From Weeksellaceae bacterium (GTDB lineage: Bacteria > Bacteroidota > Bacteroidia > Flavobacteriales > Weeksellaceae), in NCBI GenBank assembly GCA_949788275.1, contig OX460916.1, positions 2,852,001 to 2,916,000 of the forward strand: a stretch of 64,000 bases of DNA, in the 5' to 3' direction. Below, in pieces: positions 1-9,030 of the stretch. Position 1 is the first letter of the stretch; the number at the start of each line of letters is the position of its first letter. The position numbers and the translations under genes are program-made. The notes below the pieces were generated by a model. The model made no database searches. It was not told where the DNA came from and saw nothing but the letters and a program-made list of their open reading frames with translations.

Positions 1-84
1 AATACTTTAAGTCAAGCCGTGTTTTATCTATAATCTTCTATCTTAAATCTAAGATCTATTTTATTAAATTTTTAGAACTTGGCT

Positions 85-120
85 CTGCGGCAGGGATAGC
101 CCGGCGCGTAGCGGCCGCCC
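85..120 (-). repeat. Dispersed GC-rich element, copy A (internally deleted)
   Basis: This is a short copy of the intergenic element described at 36621. It keeps the outer right arm (GCGGCAGGGATAG on the plus strand) joined directly to the outer left arm (CCCGGCGCGTAGCGGCCGCC). The roughly 75-nt centre is missing, as expected from recombination between the two GATAG motifs of a full copy. It begins two bases after the stop codon of the minus-strand flippase-like gene and is in sense with it. The AT-rich stretch just before it (about 25-70) resembles the flank of copy H near 61790-61826. Confidence 0.75.
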
Positions 121-122
121 AA

Positions 123-1145
123 TTATTCGTCTACTTTTTTCTTGTTTCGTGAGATAAAGAAGATAGAAATTAAGCCGAATGTAATCATGGAAATAATTTG
201 AGCTAAGTAGAGAATTAAACCGAAGTAATTTCCGATTGTTCTACCTGTTTCAGCATTTCCCATTTTAGTAAGCGTGATGGCTGCGAAAGCTATGGAAATC
301 GCATAGGGGTAGGCAAGACCTCCTGAAACGGGTAAAATCATTCCCAATGAACCTGCAACTAGTAAAAATAAGGCATCAGCTGGTGTGAATTGGTGGGTGT
401 CTGGAAAGGCAAAGAATACCATATAGGTCATGGAGAAATAACAGATCCATAAGGCCAGGGAATAGCCTATAAATTGCCCTCTTTTTTCGAGTTTAGAAAT
501 GGATAGTATTCCTTCCCACAATCCCGATAAAAAGGTTTTTATCTTAGCGTATAGATTTAATTGAGCAATCTTCTTACGGAATATTACTGCACTAAATAGA
601 GCAATTGCGATTAGGACTAAAACGATGTAATATACGGTGTACGATTTGGTCTGAACCGTAGTTGAGTTCGCGTTTTCCAGTTGACCCAATTCGAGGAATT
701 TTAGAAAAATCTCGTAATTTAGAATAACGGTTAAGCCTAAAAGTAAAATTAAACAAAGTAGGTCGATTACACGCTCGAGTACAATGGAACCAAATCCTTT
801 TTCAAAAGGGACTCCTTCCATTTTATAAAGGGTTGTTGCCCTGGCTACTTCCCCGCTTCGCGGAATGGTTAAGTTCATGAAGTAAGCAAATGCGATGGCC
901 CAAAAATTACTGCTCAGTTTGGTTGGATAGCCCATGGGTTTTAAGAGTAAACTCCATCGTGAGGCTCTAATCCAGTAGGTAACGATGCTGAGTGCCATGG
1001 AGAAGAAGACCCAAAAGAAATTGGTGTGGCTTAGGGTTTCTTTCATGCTCTTTAAATCAATTTGCTTCACTGTTAACCCGACAAAAAAGACGGCTAATAA
1101 TGAAGCAAAAATGATAAAGAGTGATTGTTTCAGTTTACTCTTCAT
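123..1145 (-). CDS. YbhN/AglD-like flippase-domain integral membrane protein
   Basis: This 340-residue protein has about eight hydrophobic segments and resembles the lysylphosphatidylglycerol-synthase N-terminal membrane domain (UPF0104/YbhN family). It carries the conserved PRSGEVARA stretch near residue 95 and an ERVIDL motif near 124. It lacks the soluble C-terminal aminoacyl-transfer domain of MprF, so it is probably a lipid or polyprenol-linked flippase-like protein, not an LPG synthase. It lies 20 bp downstream of panD and is probably co-transcribed with panC-panD, an arrangement common in Flavobacteriia. The substrate is unknown. The family call is firm and the function is inferred. 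Confidence 0.8.
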   Translation of the reverse strand: MKSKLKQSLFIIFASLLAVFFVGLTVKQIDLKSMKETLSHTNFFWVFFSMALSIVTYWIRASRWSLLLKPMGYPTKLSSNFWAIAFAYFMNLTIPRSGEVARATTLYKMEGVPFEKGFGSIVLERVIDLLCLILLLGLTVILNYEIFLKFLELGQLENANSTTVQTKSYTVYYIVLVLIAIALFSAVIFRKKIAQLNLYAKIKTFLSGLWEGILSISKLEKRGQFIGYSLALWICYFSMTYMVFFAFPDTHQFTPADALFLLVAGSLGMILPVSGGLAYPYAISIAFAAITLTKMGNAETGRTIGNYFGLILYLAQIISMITFGLISIFFISRNKKKVDE

Positions 1146-1165
1146 AGTTGGTTGTATAAGTTCTG

Positions 1166-1513
1166 TTAATCTAACAGGTTGTTTTCGTTAGGAAAAACGA
1201 TACGTGGTTGGTAGGTTTTAGCCTCTTCTAGATCCATCATAGCGTAGGTAATAATAATAAGGGTGTCACCAACTTGTACACGTCTAGCAGCAGGACCGTT
1301 TAAGCAAATTTCTCCGCTTCCTCGCTTTCCTTTGATAATGTACGTTTCAAATCGTTCACCATTTTCTTGTACAACGATTTGTACTTTTTGACCCACGACC
1401 ATGTTTGCAGCGTCGATTAAATCTTCATCGATGGTAATACTTCCAATGTAGTTTAATTTAGCGTCTGTTACTTTAACGCGGTGAATTTTCGCGTGAAAAA
1501 CTTCTATCATCAT
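1166..1513 (-). CDS. panD: Aspartate 1-decarboxylase
   Basis: PanD decarboxylates L-aspartate to beta-alanine for pantothenate and CoA synthesis. It is made as a proenzyme that cleaves itself between Gly and Ser to form a pyruvoyl cofactor. The sequence shows the [17 protein letters not shown] opening and the YIGS cleavage motif. Starting at the first of two adjacent ATG codons (1513) places the cleavage at Gly24-Ser25, the classical position, and gives 115 residues. The longer in-frame extension to 1552 is not family-like and is rejected. panC lies 74 bp upstream and supplies the next step, so the two form a pantothenate operon. Confidence 0.95.
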   Translation of the reverse strand: MMIEVFHAKIHRVKVTDAKLNYIGSITIDEDLIDAANMVVGQKVQIVVQENGERFETYIIKGKRGSGEICLNGPAARRVQVGDTLIIITYAMMDLEEAKTYQPRIVFPNENNLLD

Positions 1514-1587
1514 TTTTTCAAAATTGGTTGCTTTTCGTATTCGAAAGGGCAATTGGTTTATTTCTATGCAAATATATTTTAAATATT

Positions 1588-2430
1588 TTAAAATTGAATG
1601 TTATCGATCAGTCGAATATCGCCAGCATAAATAGCTAAAAAACCACGGGCTGGAATATTATCTGAAAATACATGCAGTGTATTTAAATTTTCTTCATCGG
1701 TAATTTCAAAATACTCTAATTCAAAAGGCGAATTTTCGATGGCTTGTTCTACAAATTGCTTGACTTGAGCCGGATTTTGGCCTTGCTTTTTTTGTTGTAC
1801 AGCTTGTTGCAGTATGGCGTAAAGTTGAGGCGATAAGTCGAGATTTTTGGGCGTTAAACGCGTATTTCTAGAGCTGAGAGCAAGGCCGTTCTCTGCACGA
1901 TGAATCGGCATAGGAACTATTTCTACGTCCAAGCCTTCTTGTTTAGCCATTTCTTGAACAATACGAATTTGCTGAAAATCTTTTTCGCCAAAATAAATTC
2001 GGCTAGGATCTACGGCTTTAATTAACTTTGAAACAATGGTGGCAACGCCATCAAAATGCCCTGGACGGAATTGGCCTTCCATGACTAAATCTAAGCCATT
2101 GAAATCATATTTTTTCGCTTCTTCTCCAGGTTGGTAAAGGTCTTCTGTCGAGGGTAAATAGACAAAATCGCAACCATAGTCGGTTAAGAGCTGAACATCT
2201 TCTGATTCGGTTCGTGGGTATTTTTGTAAATCTTCGGGGTTATTAAACTGGGTTGGATTAACAAAAATACTAACGATTGTGTAGTCATTTTGAGCAATTG
2301 AAGCTTTAACCAGTGAGATATGTCCTTGGTGTAAAGCGCCCATTGTAGGGATAAAACCAATTGTTTTTTGTTGACTCTTTAACGTCTTAATATACGGCGT
2401 TAATTTCTTTCTTTCGTTAAATATAATCAC
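1588..2430 (-). CDS. panC: Pantoate-beta-alanine ligase (pantothenate synthetase)
   Basis: PanC joins pantoate and beta-alanine with ATP to make pantothenate. It is a nucleotidyltransferase-superfamily enzyme. The sequence has the [12 protein letters not shown] motif containing the HxGH signature and a KMSKS-like SSRN motif (ALSSRNTRL). I choose the GTG at 2430 as start, giving 280 residues, the normal family length. The ATG-initiated ORF to 2496 would add a 22-residue hydrophobic tail not seen in the family. The upstream gene is divergent, so its promoter lies between 2431 and 2549. It is first in the panC-panD-flippase operon. Confidence 0.93.
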   Translation of the reverse strand: MIIFNERKKLTPYIKTLKSQQKTIGFIPTMGALHQGHISLVKASIAQNDYTIVSIFVNPTQFNNPEDLQKYPRTESEDVQLLTDYGCDFVYLPSTEDLYQPGEEAKKYDFNGLDLVMEGQFRPGHFDGVATIVSKLIKAVDPSRIYFGEKDFQQIRIVQEMAKQEGLDVEIVPMPIHRAENGLALSSRNTRLTPKNLDLSPQLYAILQQAVQQKKQGQNPAQVKQFVEQAIENSPFELEYFEITDEENLNTLHVFSDNIPARGFLAIYAGDIRLIDNIQF

Positions 2431-2549
2431 GTTGATGATGTTAAAAAAAACTAAATAATTGGGCAAAGCTACTATAAGCAAATAATATATCAACAAAATT
2501 TCGTAAATTTGTGTCTTATTTATTCATTAGGAAAACAGTAAAGATTATT

Positions 2550-3365
2550 ATGGAAGGAAAGCGCATATTATATGTTACATCAGAAATGACACCATACTTT
2601 CCTGAAAATCCGATGGCTTCTCAAGCGTTAGAATTACCAAAGCTTATGCAAAGCAATGGTGCCGACGTGCGTATTTTTATGCCTCGTTTTGGGGTAATAA
2701 ATGAAAGGAGACATCAATTACATGAAGTAATTAGACTTTCAGGTATGAATATGATAATTAACGACTTAGATCAGCCGTTGATTATCAAAGTGGCTTCTGT
2801 GCCCAGCGAAAGATTGCAAGTTTATTTTATCGATAACGAGGAGTATTTCAAGCGTAAGGAAGTGTATTCTACCGCTGATAATGTTCTGTGTCCTGATAAT
2901 GATGAACGCGCCATTTTCTTTGCGAAGGGTGTTCTAGAGACCGTGAAAAAGTTGAATTGGAAACCCGATGTTGTTCATATTTTAGGATGGATGTCGAGTT
3001 TAGTTCCTTTGTATTTGAAGAAATACTATGCGGATGATCCGTTTTTTCAGGAGGCAAAGGTAGTTGTATCTCTCTTTGATAATGGATTTAATGGAAGTTT
3101 AGACCCTACAATGGTCGAAAAATTAACCTTTGATCAGGTGGAAGAAGATGTAAAGGAATTTCTTGCAGAACCCACTCATTTAGGAATGATTCAAGCATCT
3201 TTGGTCTATGCGGATGCGGTAGCTAAAGGAGAAGAAAAAATTCCAGAAGATGTGCGTTTGTATATGGAGGAAAAAAATATTCCACTCTTAGATTATTGCG
3301 ATAAAGAAGAAACAAAAGAAGTTTACAATAATTTTTACTTAGAAGAAGTAATCAACGCTAACTAA
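2550..3365 (+). CDS. Truncated glycogen/starch-synthase-like protein (GT5 N-terminal domain)
   Basis: The 271-residue protein begins with KRILYVTSEMTPYF and continues through RIFMPRFGVINERR and DVVHILGWMSSLVPLYLKK, all typical of the ADP-glucose-binding N-terminal half of GlgA. Full GlgA is about 480 residues; the C-terminal half of the GT-B fold is absent here. Similar short proteins next to panC are common in Flavobacteriia, so this is probably a stable family and not a broken gene. Catalysis by itself seems unlikely. The start at 2550 is chosen because TAAATTTG at 2504-2511 looks like the -7 promoter box. The DUF4270 gene follows after 16 bp. Confidence 0.78.
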   Translation: MEGKRILYVTSEMTPYFPENPMASQALELPKLMQSNGADVRIFMPRFGVINERRHQLHEVIRLSGMNMIINDLDQPLIIKVASVPSERLQVYFIDNEEYFKRKEVYSTADNVLCPDNDERAIFFAKGVLETVKKLNWKPDVVHILGWMSSLVPLYLKKYYADDPFFQEAKVVVSLFDNGFNGSLDPTMVEKLTFDQVEEDVKEFLAEPTHLGMIQASLVYADAVAKGEEKIPEDVRLYMEEKNIPLLDYCDKEETKEVYNNFYLEEVINAN

Positions 3366-3381
3366 TTGTATAGTACAATAG

Positions 3382-5001
3382 ATGAAAAAAATATTCAATA
3401 TCCTGACCGTGTCCTTGGTATGCGCAATAGGAATGGGAACTTTTGTTTCTTGTGAAGAAGAAGCCTTAAAATTTGGTGATAATATTACTGGAGGTGAAGG
3501 TGTAGGAAATAAACTAGAACTGGATTTAATTGCGTACAACGTCAATACAGATTCTTTGCGATCAGATCAAACAGTGCTTGATAATGCCATTCTTGGTGTA
3601 TACGAAGACAATGTTTTTGGTAAAACAGAATCTAAGTTATATAGTCAAGTTAGAATGATAACAATGAATCCTAAGTTTGGTAAAAACCCTCAAGTGGATT
3701 CGGTTACGCTAACAATTCCAGTGTATTATAAAAATACGAAAGAAAGTATTAAGACCGACACAATTATAGTTTATAAGGCGCCTGATGATGAACCTGAATC
3801 AAAAGATACGATTAAGATCCGTCGCACAATAACGGTTGATTCAATCTACGGAAACAAGGATCAAACCATGAAATTGAATGTTCGTGACATCGATAAAGTT
3901 CTTTATACGGATAAAGCCTATTATTCTAATCCTTTAAAATCGAATGATGATGTTATTGAAACAAATTCTGCTGTCATTGGAACGGGAACTTTAGGGTCTA
4001 CTATAGAGAATATTACGATTAAAGTAAAAGGAAAAGATAAAACGTTAACCGATGTTTATACGGAGCCTATTGGTTACAAAATTAGATTAAGTAATCAGTA
4101 TTTTCAAGACAAGATTATCGCAAATGAAAATACGGGATTATTAAGCGATGATGCAACCTTTATTCGTCGTGTAATTAAAGGCTTAGAATTATCTGTCGAA
4201 GATCAAAAAGGATTCTTGGTGAAGTTTAATCCAGGATCTATGAGTGCAGTAATGCATTACAGTGCTGATAACCCTACACCAATAAAAGAGGGTCAAAAAG
4301 ATTATACTCCTCGCGTTTCAGCGGCAACTAATTTTGCTTTTACCACTATGTGGACCCCTACTCCAGGATCCAATGTACAAATCAGTCAGATTTCTAACAC
4401 AAACCCTGGACAGGCTTATTTAAATAGCTACACCAATGCAGATCCTGTGAACGGCTCTTCACGTTTATACTTAAGAGGAATGAGTGGAGATCGTGTAAAC
4501 ATTCGAATCATCAAGGAGCAGCTAGATCAATTGAAGCGTGACGCTAATGCGAAGAATTGGGCCATCGTAGGGGCTAAGATTCAGTTCTATATCGATGAAA
4601 CTCATAGCTTCCCTAAAGCGCCCTATATTCTAGGATGGAATAACTATAAAGACGATGGTAAAGCCGTTAATAGAATGTTTGCTGATGTGAGCGAATTCCC
4701 TAATAGCTACCCTTACTCGGTTCATTTTAATCCATTTAACAAGGATAAAAACCATTACACATTAGATATTACGAAGCATATTAAAAGTATCGTTGAAAAA
4801 GGAGATGTCTATACCGATCAAGAAATGGTTGTAACAATGGGTAATTTCTTAATGAATCCGAAAGATCAAAGTTCAATACTTTCATTGAATCCGCATAGAA
4901 ATGATCGTATTTCAAATCCTTACCGAGTTGTATTACACGGAAATAAAACTGAAAACCTAGAGAAAAAATTGAAGTTAATTGTATATTACACTTCTAAATA
5001 A
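3382..5001 (+). CDS. DUF4270-family lipoprotein
   Basis: The protein has 539 residues with a lipoprotein signal: basic MKKIF start, a hydrophobic core and the lipobox FVSC, giving a lipidated Cys near residue 24. The rest is a beta-rich extracytoplasmic sequence with repeated DSVTLTIPV-type strands and fits the Bacteroidota DUF4270 family, whose function is unknown. It sits 16 bp after the short glycogen-synthase-like gene and 21 bp before glmS, so the three are probably one transcript. An envelope or cell-surface role is inferred from the lipobox only. Confidence 0.8.
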   Translation: MKKIFNILTVSLVCAIGMGTFVSCEEEALKFGDNITGGEGVGNKLELDLIAYNVNTDSLRSDQTVLDNAILGVYEDNVFGKTESKLYSQVRMITMNPKFGKNPQVDSVTLTIPVYYKNTKESIKTDTIIVYKAPDDEPESKDTIKIRRTITVDSIYGNKDQTMKLNVRDIDKVLYTDKAYYSNPLKSNDDVIETNSAVIGTGTLGSTIENITIKVKGKDKTLTDVYTEPIGYKIRLSNQYFQDKIIANENTGLLSDDATFIRRVIKGLELSVEDQKGFLVKFNPGSMSAVMHYSADNPTPIKEGQKDYTPRVSAATNFAFTTMWTPTPGSNVQISQISNTNPGQAYLNSYTNADPVNGSSRLYLRGMSGDRVNIRIIKEQLDQLKRDANAKNWAIVGAKIQFYIDETHSFPKAPYILGWNNYKDDGKAVNRMFADVSEFPNSYPYSVHFNPFNKDKNHYTLDITKHIKSIVEKGDVYTDQEMVVTMGNFLMNPKDQSSILSLNPHRNDRISNPYRVVLHGNKTENLEKKLKLIVYYTSK

Positions 5002-5022
5002 CGACTTAAAATATAAAAAAAC

Positions 5023-6870
5023 ATGTGTGGAATCGTTGGCTATATCGGACGCAGAGAAGCATATCCAATTATTATTAATGGATTAAAAAGATTAGAATAC
5101 CGCGGATATGATAGTGCAGGAATCGTATTATCAACCCCAAAGGGATTCGAATTAGTGAAAACCAAAGGAAAAGTTTCGGACTTAGAAGAGAAATCAACTT
5201 CTATTGATCAAACTCCAACCATTGGAATTGGACATACGCGATGGGCTACACATGGTGTTCCCAATGATGTAAACTCTCATCCGCATTTATCAAATAATGG
5301 ACGTATTGTTCTTGTGCATAACGGGATTATTGAAAACTACGAATCAATCAAAAAATTATTGATTGAAAAAGGATACACTTTCCAAAGTGATACCGATACG
5401 GAAGTTTTAGTGAACTTTATTCAACTGTTTCAAGAGGAGCAAAACTTGAATTTAAGAGATGCTGTTCGCCTTGCTTTAAATGAGGTGGTGGGTGCTTATG
5501 CCATTGCCGTTTTAGACAACCAAGATCCAGACACGATTGTTGTGGCTCGATTAGGAAGTCCATTGGCTATTGGTATTGGAAAAGATGAATTTTTTATCGC
5601 TTCTGACGCTTCACCATTTATTGAATTTACAAAAGATGCGATTTATTTAGAAGATGGAGATATGGCTTCAATCCGCTTAGGAGAAGAAGTTGCTATTCAC
5701 ACCATTCATAATAACGAACCTGTTTCTTTGGATATTCAAGAATTACAATTGAATATTGAGGCTATTGAAAAAGGAGGGTATGAGCATTTTATGCTGAAAG
5801 AAATCTATGAACAACCACGTTCAATTAGAGATACCATGCGTGGTCGTCTTTTAGTGGATGAAGGAATCATCAAAATGGCTGGGATTTGGGATAACCAAGA
5901 ACGTTTCCTTAAAGCAAAACGTATTATTATTGTTGCTTGTGGAACTTCTTACCATGCTGGTCTTGTTGCCGAATACATGATTGAAGATTTTGCCCGTATT
6001 CCGGTTGAAGTCGAATACGCCTCAGAATTTAGATACCGTAACCCAATTATCAAGAAAAATGATGTGGTAATCGCGATTTCTCAATCAGGGGAAACAGCCG
6101 ATACATTAGCCGCCTTAAAATTAGCGAAAGAGAAAGGAGCATTCATCTTTGGAATTAACAACGTTGTTGGTTCTTCAATTGCTCGTATTACTGACGCTGG
6201 AGCTTATACGCATGCTGGCCCTGAAATTGGTGTTGCTTCTACCAAAGCATTTACTGCTCAGTTAACTATTTTATCGCTTATCGCTTTAAAATTAGGTAAA
6301 AAGAACGGTGAACTTAGCAATGAGAAGTATAACCTTTTAACCCGTGAATTGGATCGTATTCCTGAATTGGTTGAGAAGATTTTAATCGATTGCGAAGGGA
6401 AGATTGAAGCGATTGCTGAAAAATACAAAGACAATCGCAATGCGATTTATTTAGGTCGTGGATACAATTACCCATCGGCTTTAGAAGGAGCATTAAAGTT
6501 AAAAGAGATTTCGTATATCCATGCGGAAGGCTATCCTGCTGCAGAAATGAAGCATGGTCCTATTGCCTTGTTGGATGAAAATATGCCTGTTATTGTTATT
6601 GCAACAAAAAGAGGGTATTACGAAAAAGTAGTTTCTAATATTCAAGAAATTAAATCGAGAAGCGCTCGTATTATTGCGGTTGTTAACGAAGGAGATGAAC
6701 AAGTTATTGCGATGGCAGATGACCACATCTTTATTCCAGAAACCGCAGAAGAATTTACGCCAATTTTAGCCGCTATTCCATTGCAATTATTATCGTATTG
6801 GATTGCCGTTAAATTAGGGAAAAACGTAGATCAACCGCGTAATTTAGCGAAATCGGTTACCGTTGAGTAA
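5023..6870 (+). CDS. glmS: Glutamine-fructose-6-phosphate aminotransferase (isomerizing)
   Basis: GlmS makes glucosamine-6-phosphate from fructose-6-phosphate and glutamine, the entry step to UDP-GlcNAc for peptidoglycan and LPS. The 615-residue sequence has the catalytic Cys directly after Met (MCGIVGYIGRR), glutaminase motifs GHTRWATHG and HNGIIENY, then two SIS domains (about 290-420 and 460-600) with SQSGETADT, and ends in the canonical KSVTVE. No glmS ribozyme-like leader can exist in the 21-bp gap, so regulation must act upstream or elsewhere. A hairpin terminator follows at 6895. Confidence 0.97.
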   Translation: MCGIVGYIGRREAYPIIINGLKRLEYRGYDSAGIVLSTPKGFELVKTKGKVSDLEEKSTSIDQTPTIGIGHTRWATHGVPNDVNSHPHLSNNGRIVLVHNGIIENYESIKKLLIEKGYTFQSDTDTEVLVNFIQLFQEEQNLNLRDAVRLALNEVVGAYAIAVLDNQDPDTIVVARLGSPLAIGIGKDEFFIASDASPFIEFTKDAIYLEDGDMASIRLGEEVAIHTIHNNEPVSLDIQELQLNIEAIEKGGYEHFMLKEIYEQPRSIRDTMRGRLLVDEGIIKMAGIWDNQERFLKAKRIIIVACGTSYHAGLVAEYMIEDFARIPVEVEYASEFRYRNPIIKKNDVVIAISQSGETADTLAALKLAKEKGAFIFGINNVVGSSIARITDAGAYTHAGPEIGVASTKAFTAQLTILSLIALKLGKKNGELSNEKYNLLTRELDRIPELVEKILIDCEGKIEAIAEKYKDNRNAIYLGRGYNYPSALEGALKLKEISYIHAEGYPAAEMKHGPIALLDENMPVIVIATKRGYYEKVVSNIQEIKSRSARIIAVVNEGDEQVIAMADDHIFIPETAEEFTPILAAIPLQLLSYWIAVKLGKNVDQPRNLAKSVTVE

Positions 6871-6894
6871 TCGACTTTTATAAAGCATATATGC

Positions 6895-6922
6895 AAAAGG
6901 GTTGGCTAACGTCAACCCTTTT
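6895..6922 (+). terminator. Rho-independent terminator after glmS
   Basis: The inverted repeat AAAAGGGTTG / CAACCCTTTT is separated by an 8-nt loop. It lies 25 bp after the glmS stop and separates glmS from ribE. Confidence 0.75.
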
Positions 6923-6987
6923 GTCTTTGGTAGAAGATAATAAATTATATTTAGTACATTTAAGTCTATAAAAAAGATTAAAAAAAC

Positions 6988-7575
6988 ATGTTTACAGGTA
7001 TTATTGAGGGTGTAGGGACAGTGAAAAAAATTGATCAAGAAATGGATAATCTTCATTTTTGGATAGAATCGCCCTTTACGCCTGAATTAAAAATAGATCA
7101 AAGTGTAGCGCACAATGGCGTTTGTTTAACGGTGGTAGCCATCGAAGAAAATCGTTATCAAGTTACAGCGGTAAAGGAAACATTGACCAAAACAAACTTA
7201 GGGGAACTGCAAGAGAATAGTGTGGTTAATTTGGAGCGTTGTCTGCAGTTTAATGGACGAATCGATGGCCATATTGTTCAAGGACACGTAGACCAAGTAG
7301 GACGTATTGAAAGCATCAAGAATGAACAAGGGAGTTTTCTTGTAACGATTGGCTATGATGAAGAAACTTCGGGGAATGTAACGGTTGAAAAAGGATCGAT
7401 TTGTGTCAATGGAATTAGTTTAACCGTTGTCGATAGTAAAGTGGGGGCCTTCTCGGTCGCTATTATTCCGTATACGTGGTCTTTTACAAATCTCCATGCC
7501 GCTAAAGTAGGTGATTCTGTTAATTTAGAATTCGATATTTTAGGGAAATACATCAAACGTTTACTACAAAAATAG
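6988..7575 (+). CDS. ribE: Riboflavin synthase alpha subunit
   Basis: The enzyme dismutates two 6,7-dimethyl-8-ribityllumazines to riboflavin. It starts with the signature MFTGIIEGVG and has two lumazine-binding beta-barrel repeats (about 1-90 and 95-185), with the repeat motifs NGVCLTV and NGISLTV and the dimer-linking GHIVQGHVD. The length of 195 residues is normal. Its stop codon abuts the ATG of the histidine kinase with no gap, so the two are probably translationally coupled. No FMN riboswitch is visible in the 117-bp upstream region. Confidence 0.95.
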   Translation: MFTGIIEGVGTVKKIDQEMDNLHFWIESPFTPELKIDQSVAHNGVCLTVVAIEENRYQVTAVKETLTKTNLGELQENSVVNLERCLQFNGRIDGHIVQGHVDQVGRIESIKNEQGSFLVTIGYDEETSGNVTVEKGSICVNGISLTVVDSKVGAFSVAIIPYTWSFTNLHAAKVGDSVNLEFDILGKYIKRLLQK

Positions 7576-9030
7576 ATGATTCAGAAAACAAACAACTTTT
7601 CATTACCTGTTCGAATTATTTTCAACATGCTTTTGATTCTGTTATTTACGGCTGGTTCAATTCTTTTGATCACAGCGAACCATTTTAATAATCAAACAGA
7701 ACGCTATCATGAAGATATTTTAAAGCGTAAGGAGAGTGCTGTTTTGGCATTAATCGATTATGAGTTGGATAAATATCCTGGTGATGCCACTGAGGACAAT
7801 ATTCACCCCATTTTAGAAAATAAATTGTTAGAAATCTCGGATATCAACAAATTACATATTGTGATTTACGATCTTCGGGGGAATAAAATGTTGACCACAG
7901 AGGTGGAGAAAGCTTCCTATGAAGTACTGCCTCAGGCAATTTTAGATAAATTACAAAAATCGGATGAGTTTATCATTATGCACAAGGATAGTGATGACGC
8001 CAGTGGATCGAAAGTGTATTCTTCCTTCAGCTACATCAAAAACTACAATGGTGAAAATGTAGCCATTTTAAACCTTCCTTATCAAACCAATGATGTATTC
8101 CTTCAAGAGGATATGTTTACGCTATTGGGAAGCTATGGTTTAGCTTTTGGGATTATTCTTTTAGTGGGGACTATTGCGGTATATATTGTTACCAAACGAA
8201 CACTGGTAAAACTGTGGTCTTTTGCGGATCTTATTCGGGATACGGGTATGATTGCCAATAACTCACCCATTTTATACGAAGGAAAGGATGAGATTAAAGT
8301 CTTGGTCGATTCATACAACACCATGCTTTTGAAATTAAAAGAGCAATCGAGATTAATCGCTCAAATTGAGCGGGAAGAGGCTTGGCGGGATTTTGCAAGG
8401 CAAGTGGCTCATGAAATAAAGAATCCATTAACACCTATGAAGTTAATGATTCAAAATCAAATGCGAAAGTTTGATGTAACAGATGAAAATCTGAAAGAAA
8501 AAACCATGCGTACTGGAAAAATTTTGTTGCAACAAATAGATACCATTGCTGCTATTGCAGAGGCTTTTTCCGATTTTGCTAAAATGCCTACCCGACGAGA
8601 TGAAAAGATTAATATTGTTGAGATTATTAAAAATGCCTTGTACATTTTTCCGAAAGACATCGTTCACTTCGAATATAAACAACCTGAGATAATGATGTAT
8701 TTTGATAAACAATACCTTAATCGGGTGATCAATAATGTGACCAAGAATGCTTTACAATCGGTTCCTTCCGACCGAAAAGCCAATATTAAAGTCGCTATTG
8801 AACTAAGAGATAATTTTGTTTATTTAACGGTTCAAGACAATGGAAAAGGCATACCAGAAGACATCCAACCGGTGATATTCAACCCCAAATTTACAACCAA
8901 AAATAGTGGAATGGGAATTGGTTTACCGATGGTGAAAAAAATCCTTGAAGATTACGATGGAACCATTCAGTTTGAATCCATTGAAAATGTAGGAACTACT
9001 TTTACCATGCAAATTCCTTATGATGCCTAG
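7576..9030 (+). CDS. Membrane sensor histidine kinase (NtrY-like, orphan)
   Basis: The 484-residue kinase has TM1 at about 13-33, a periplasmic sensor region, TM2 at about 185-205 and a HAMP-like segment. The HisKA domain has phospho-acceptor His279 in QVAHEIKNPLTPMK, and the HATPase domain has NVTKNALQSV (N box), DNGKGIP and GMGIGLPMV. The NPLTPMK form of the H box is typical of NtrY-type kinases. No response regulator gene is adjacent, so the partner must be elsewhere. It abuts ribE upstream and overlaps trmN6 by a few bases downstream. The signal sensed cannot be read from the sequence. Confidence 0.9.
   Translation: MIQKTNNFSLPVRIIFNMLLILLFTAGSILLITANHFNNQTERYHEDILKRKESAVLALIDYELDKYPGDATEDNIHPILENKLLEISDINKLHIVIYDLRGNKMLTTEVEKASYEVLPQAILDKLQKSDEFIIMHKDSDDASGSKVYSSFSYIKNYNGENVAILNLPYQTNDVFLQEDMFTLLGSYGLAFGIILLVGTIAVYIVTKRTLVKLWSFADLIRDTGMIANNSPILYEGKDEIKVLVDSYNTMLLKLKEQSRLIAQIEREEAWRDFARQVAHEIKNPLTPMKLMIQNQMRKFDVTDENLKEKTMRTGKILLQQIDTIAAIAEAFSDFAKMPTRRDEKINIVEIIKNALYIFPKDIVHFEYKQPEIMMYFDKQYLNRVINNVTKNALQSVPSDRKANIKVAIELRDNFVYLTVQDNGKGIPEDIQPVIFNPKFTTKNSGMGIGLPMVKKILEDYDGTIQFESIENVGTTFTMQIPYDA

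Noticed and set aside
1514-1552. N-terminal extension of PanD
   Set aside because: Starting at 1513 places the self-cleavage site at the usual Gly24-Ser25.
5002-5022. glmS ribozyme
   Set aside because: The gap before glmS is only 21 bp and the class is not expected in this phylum.
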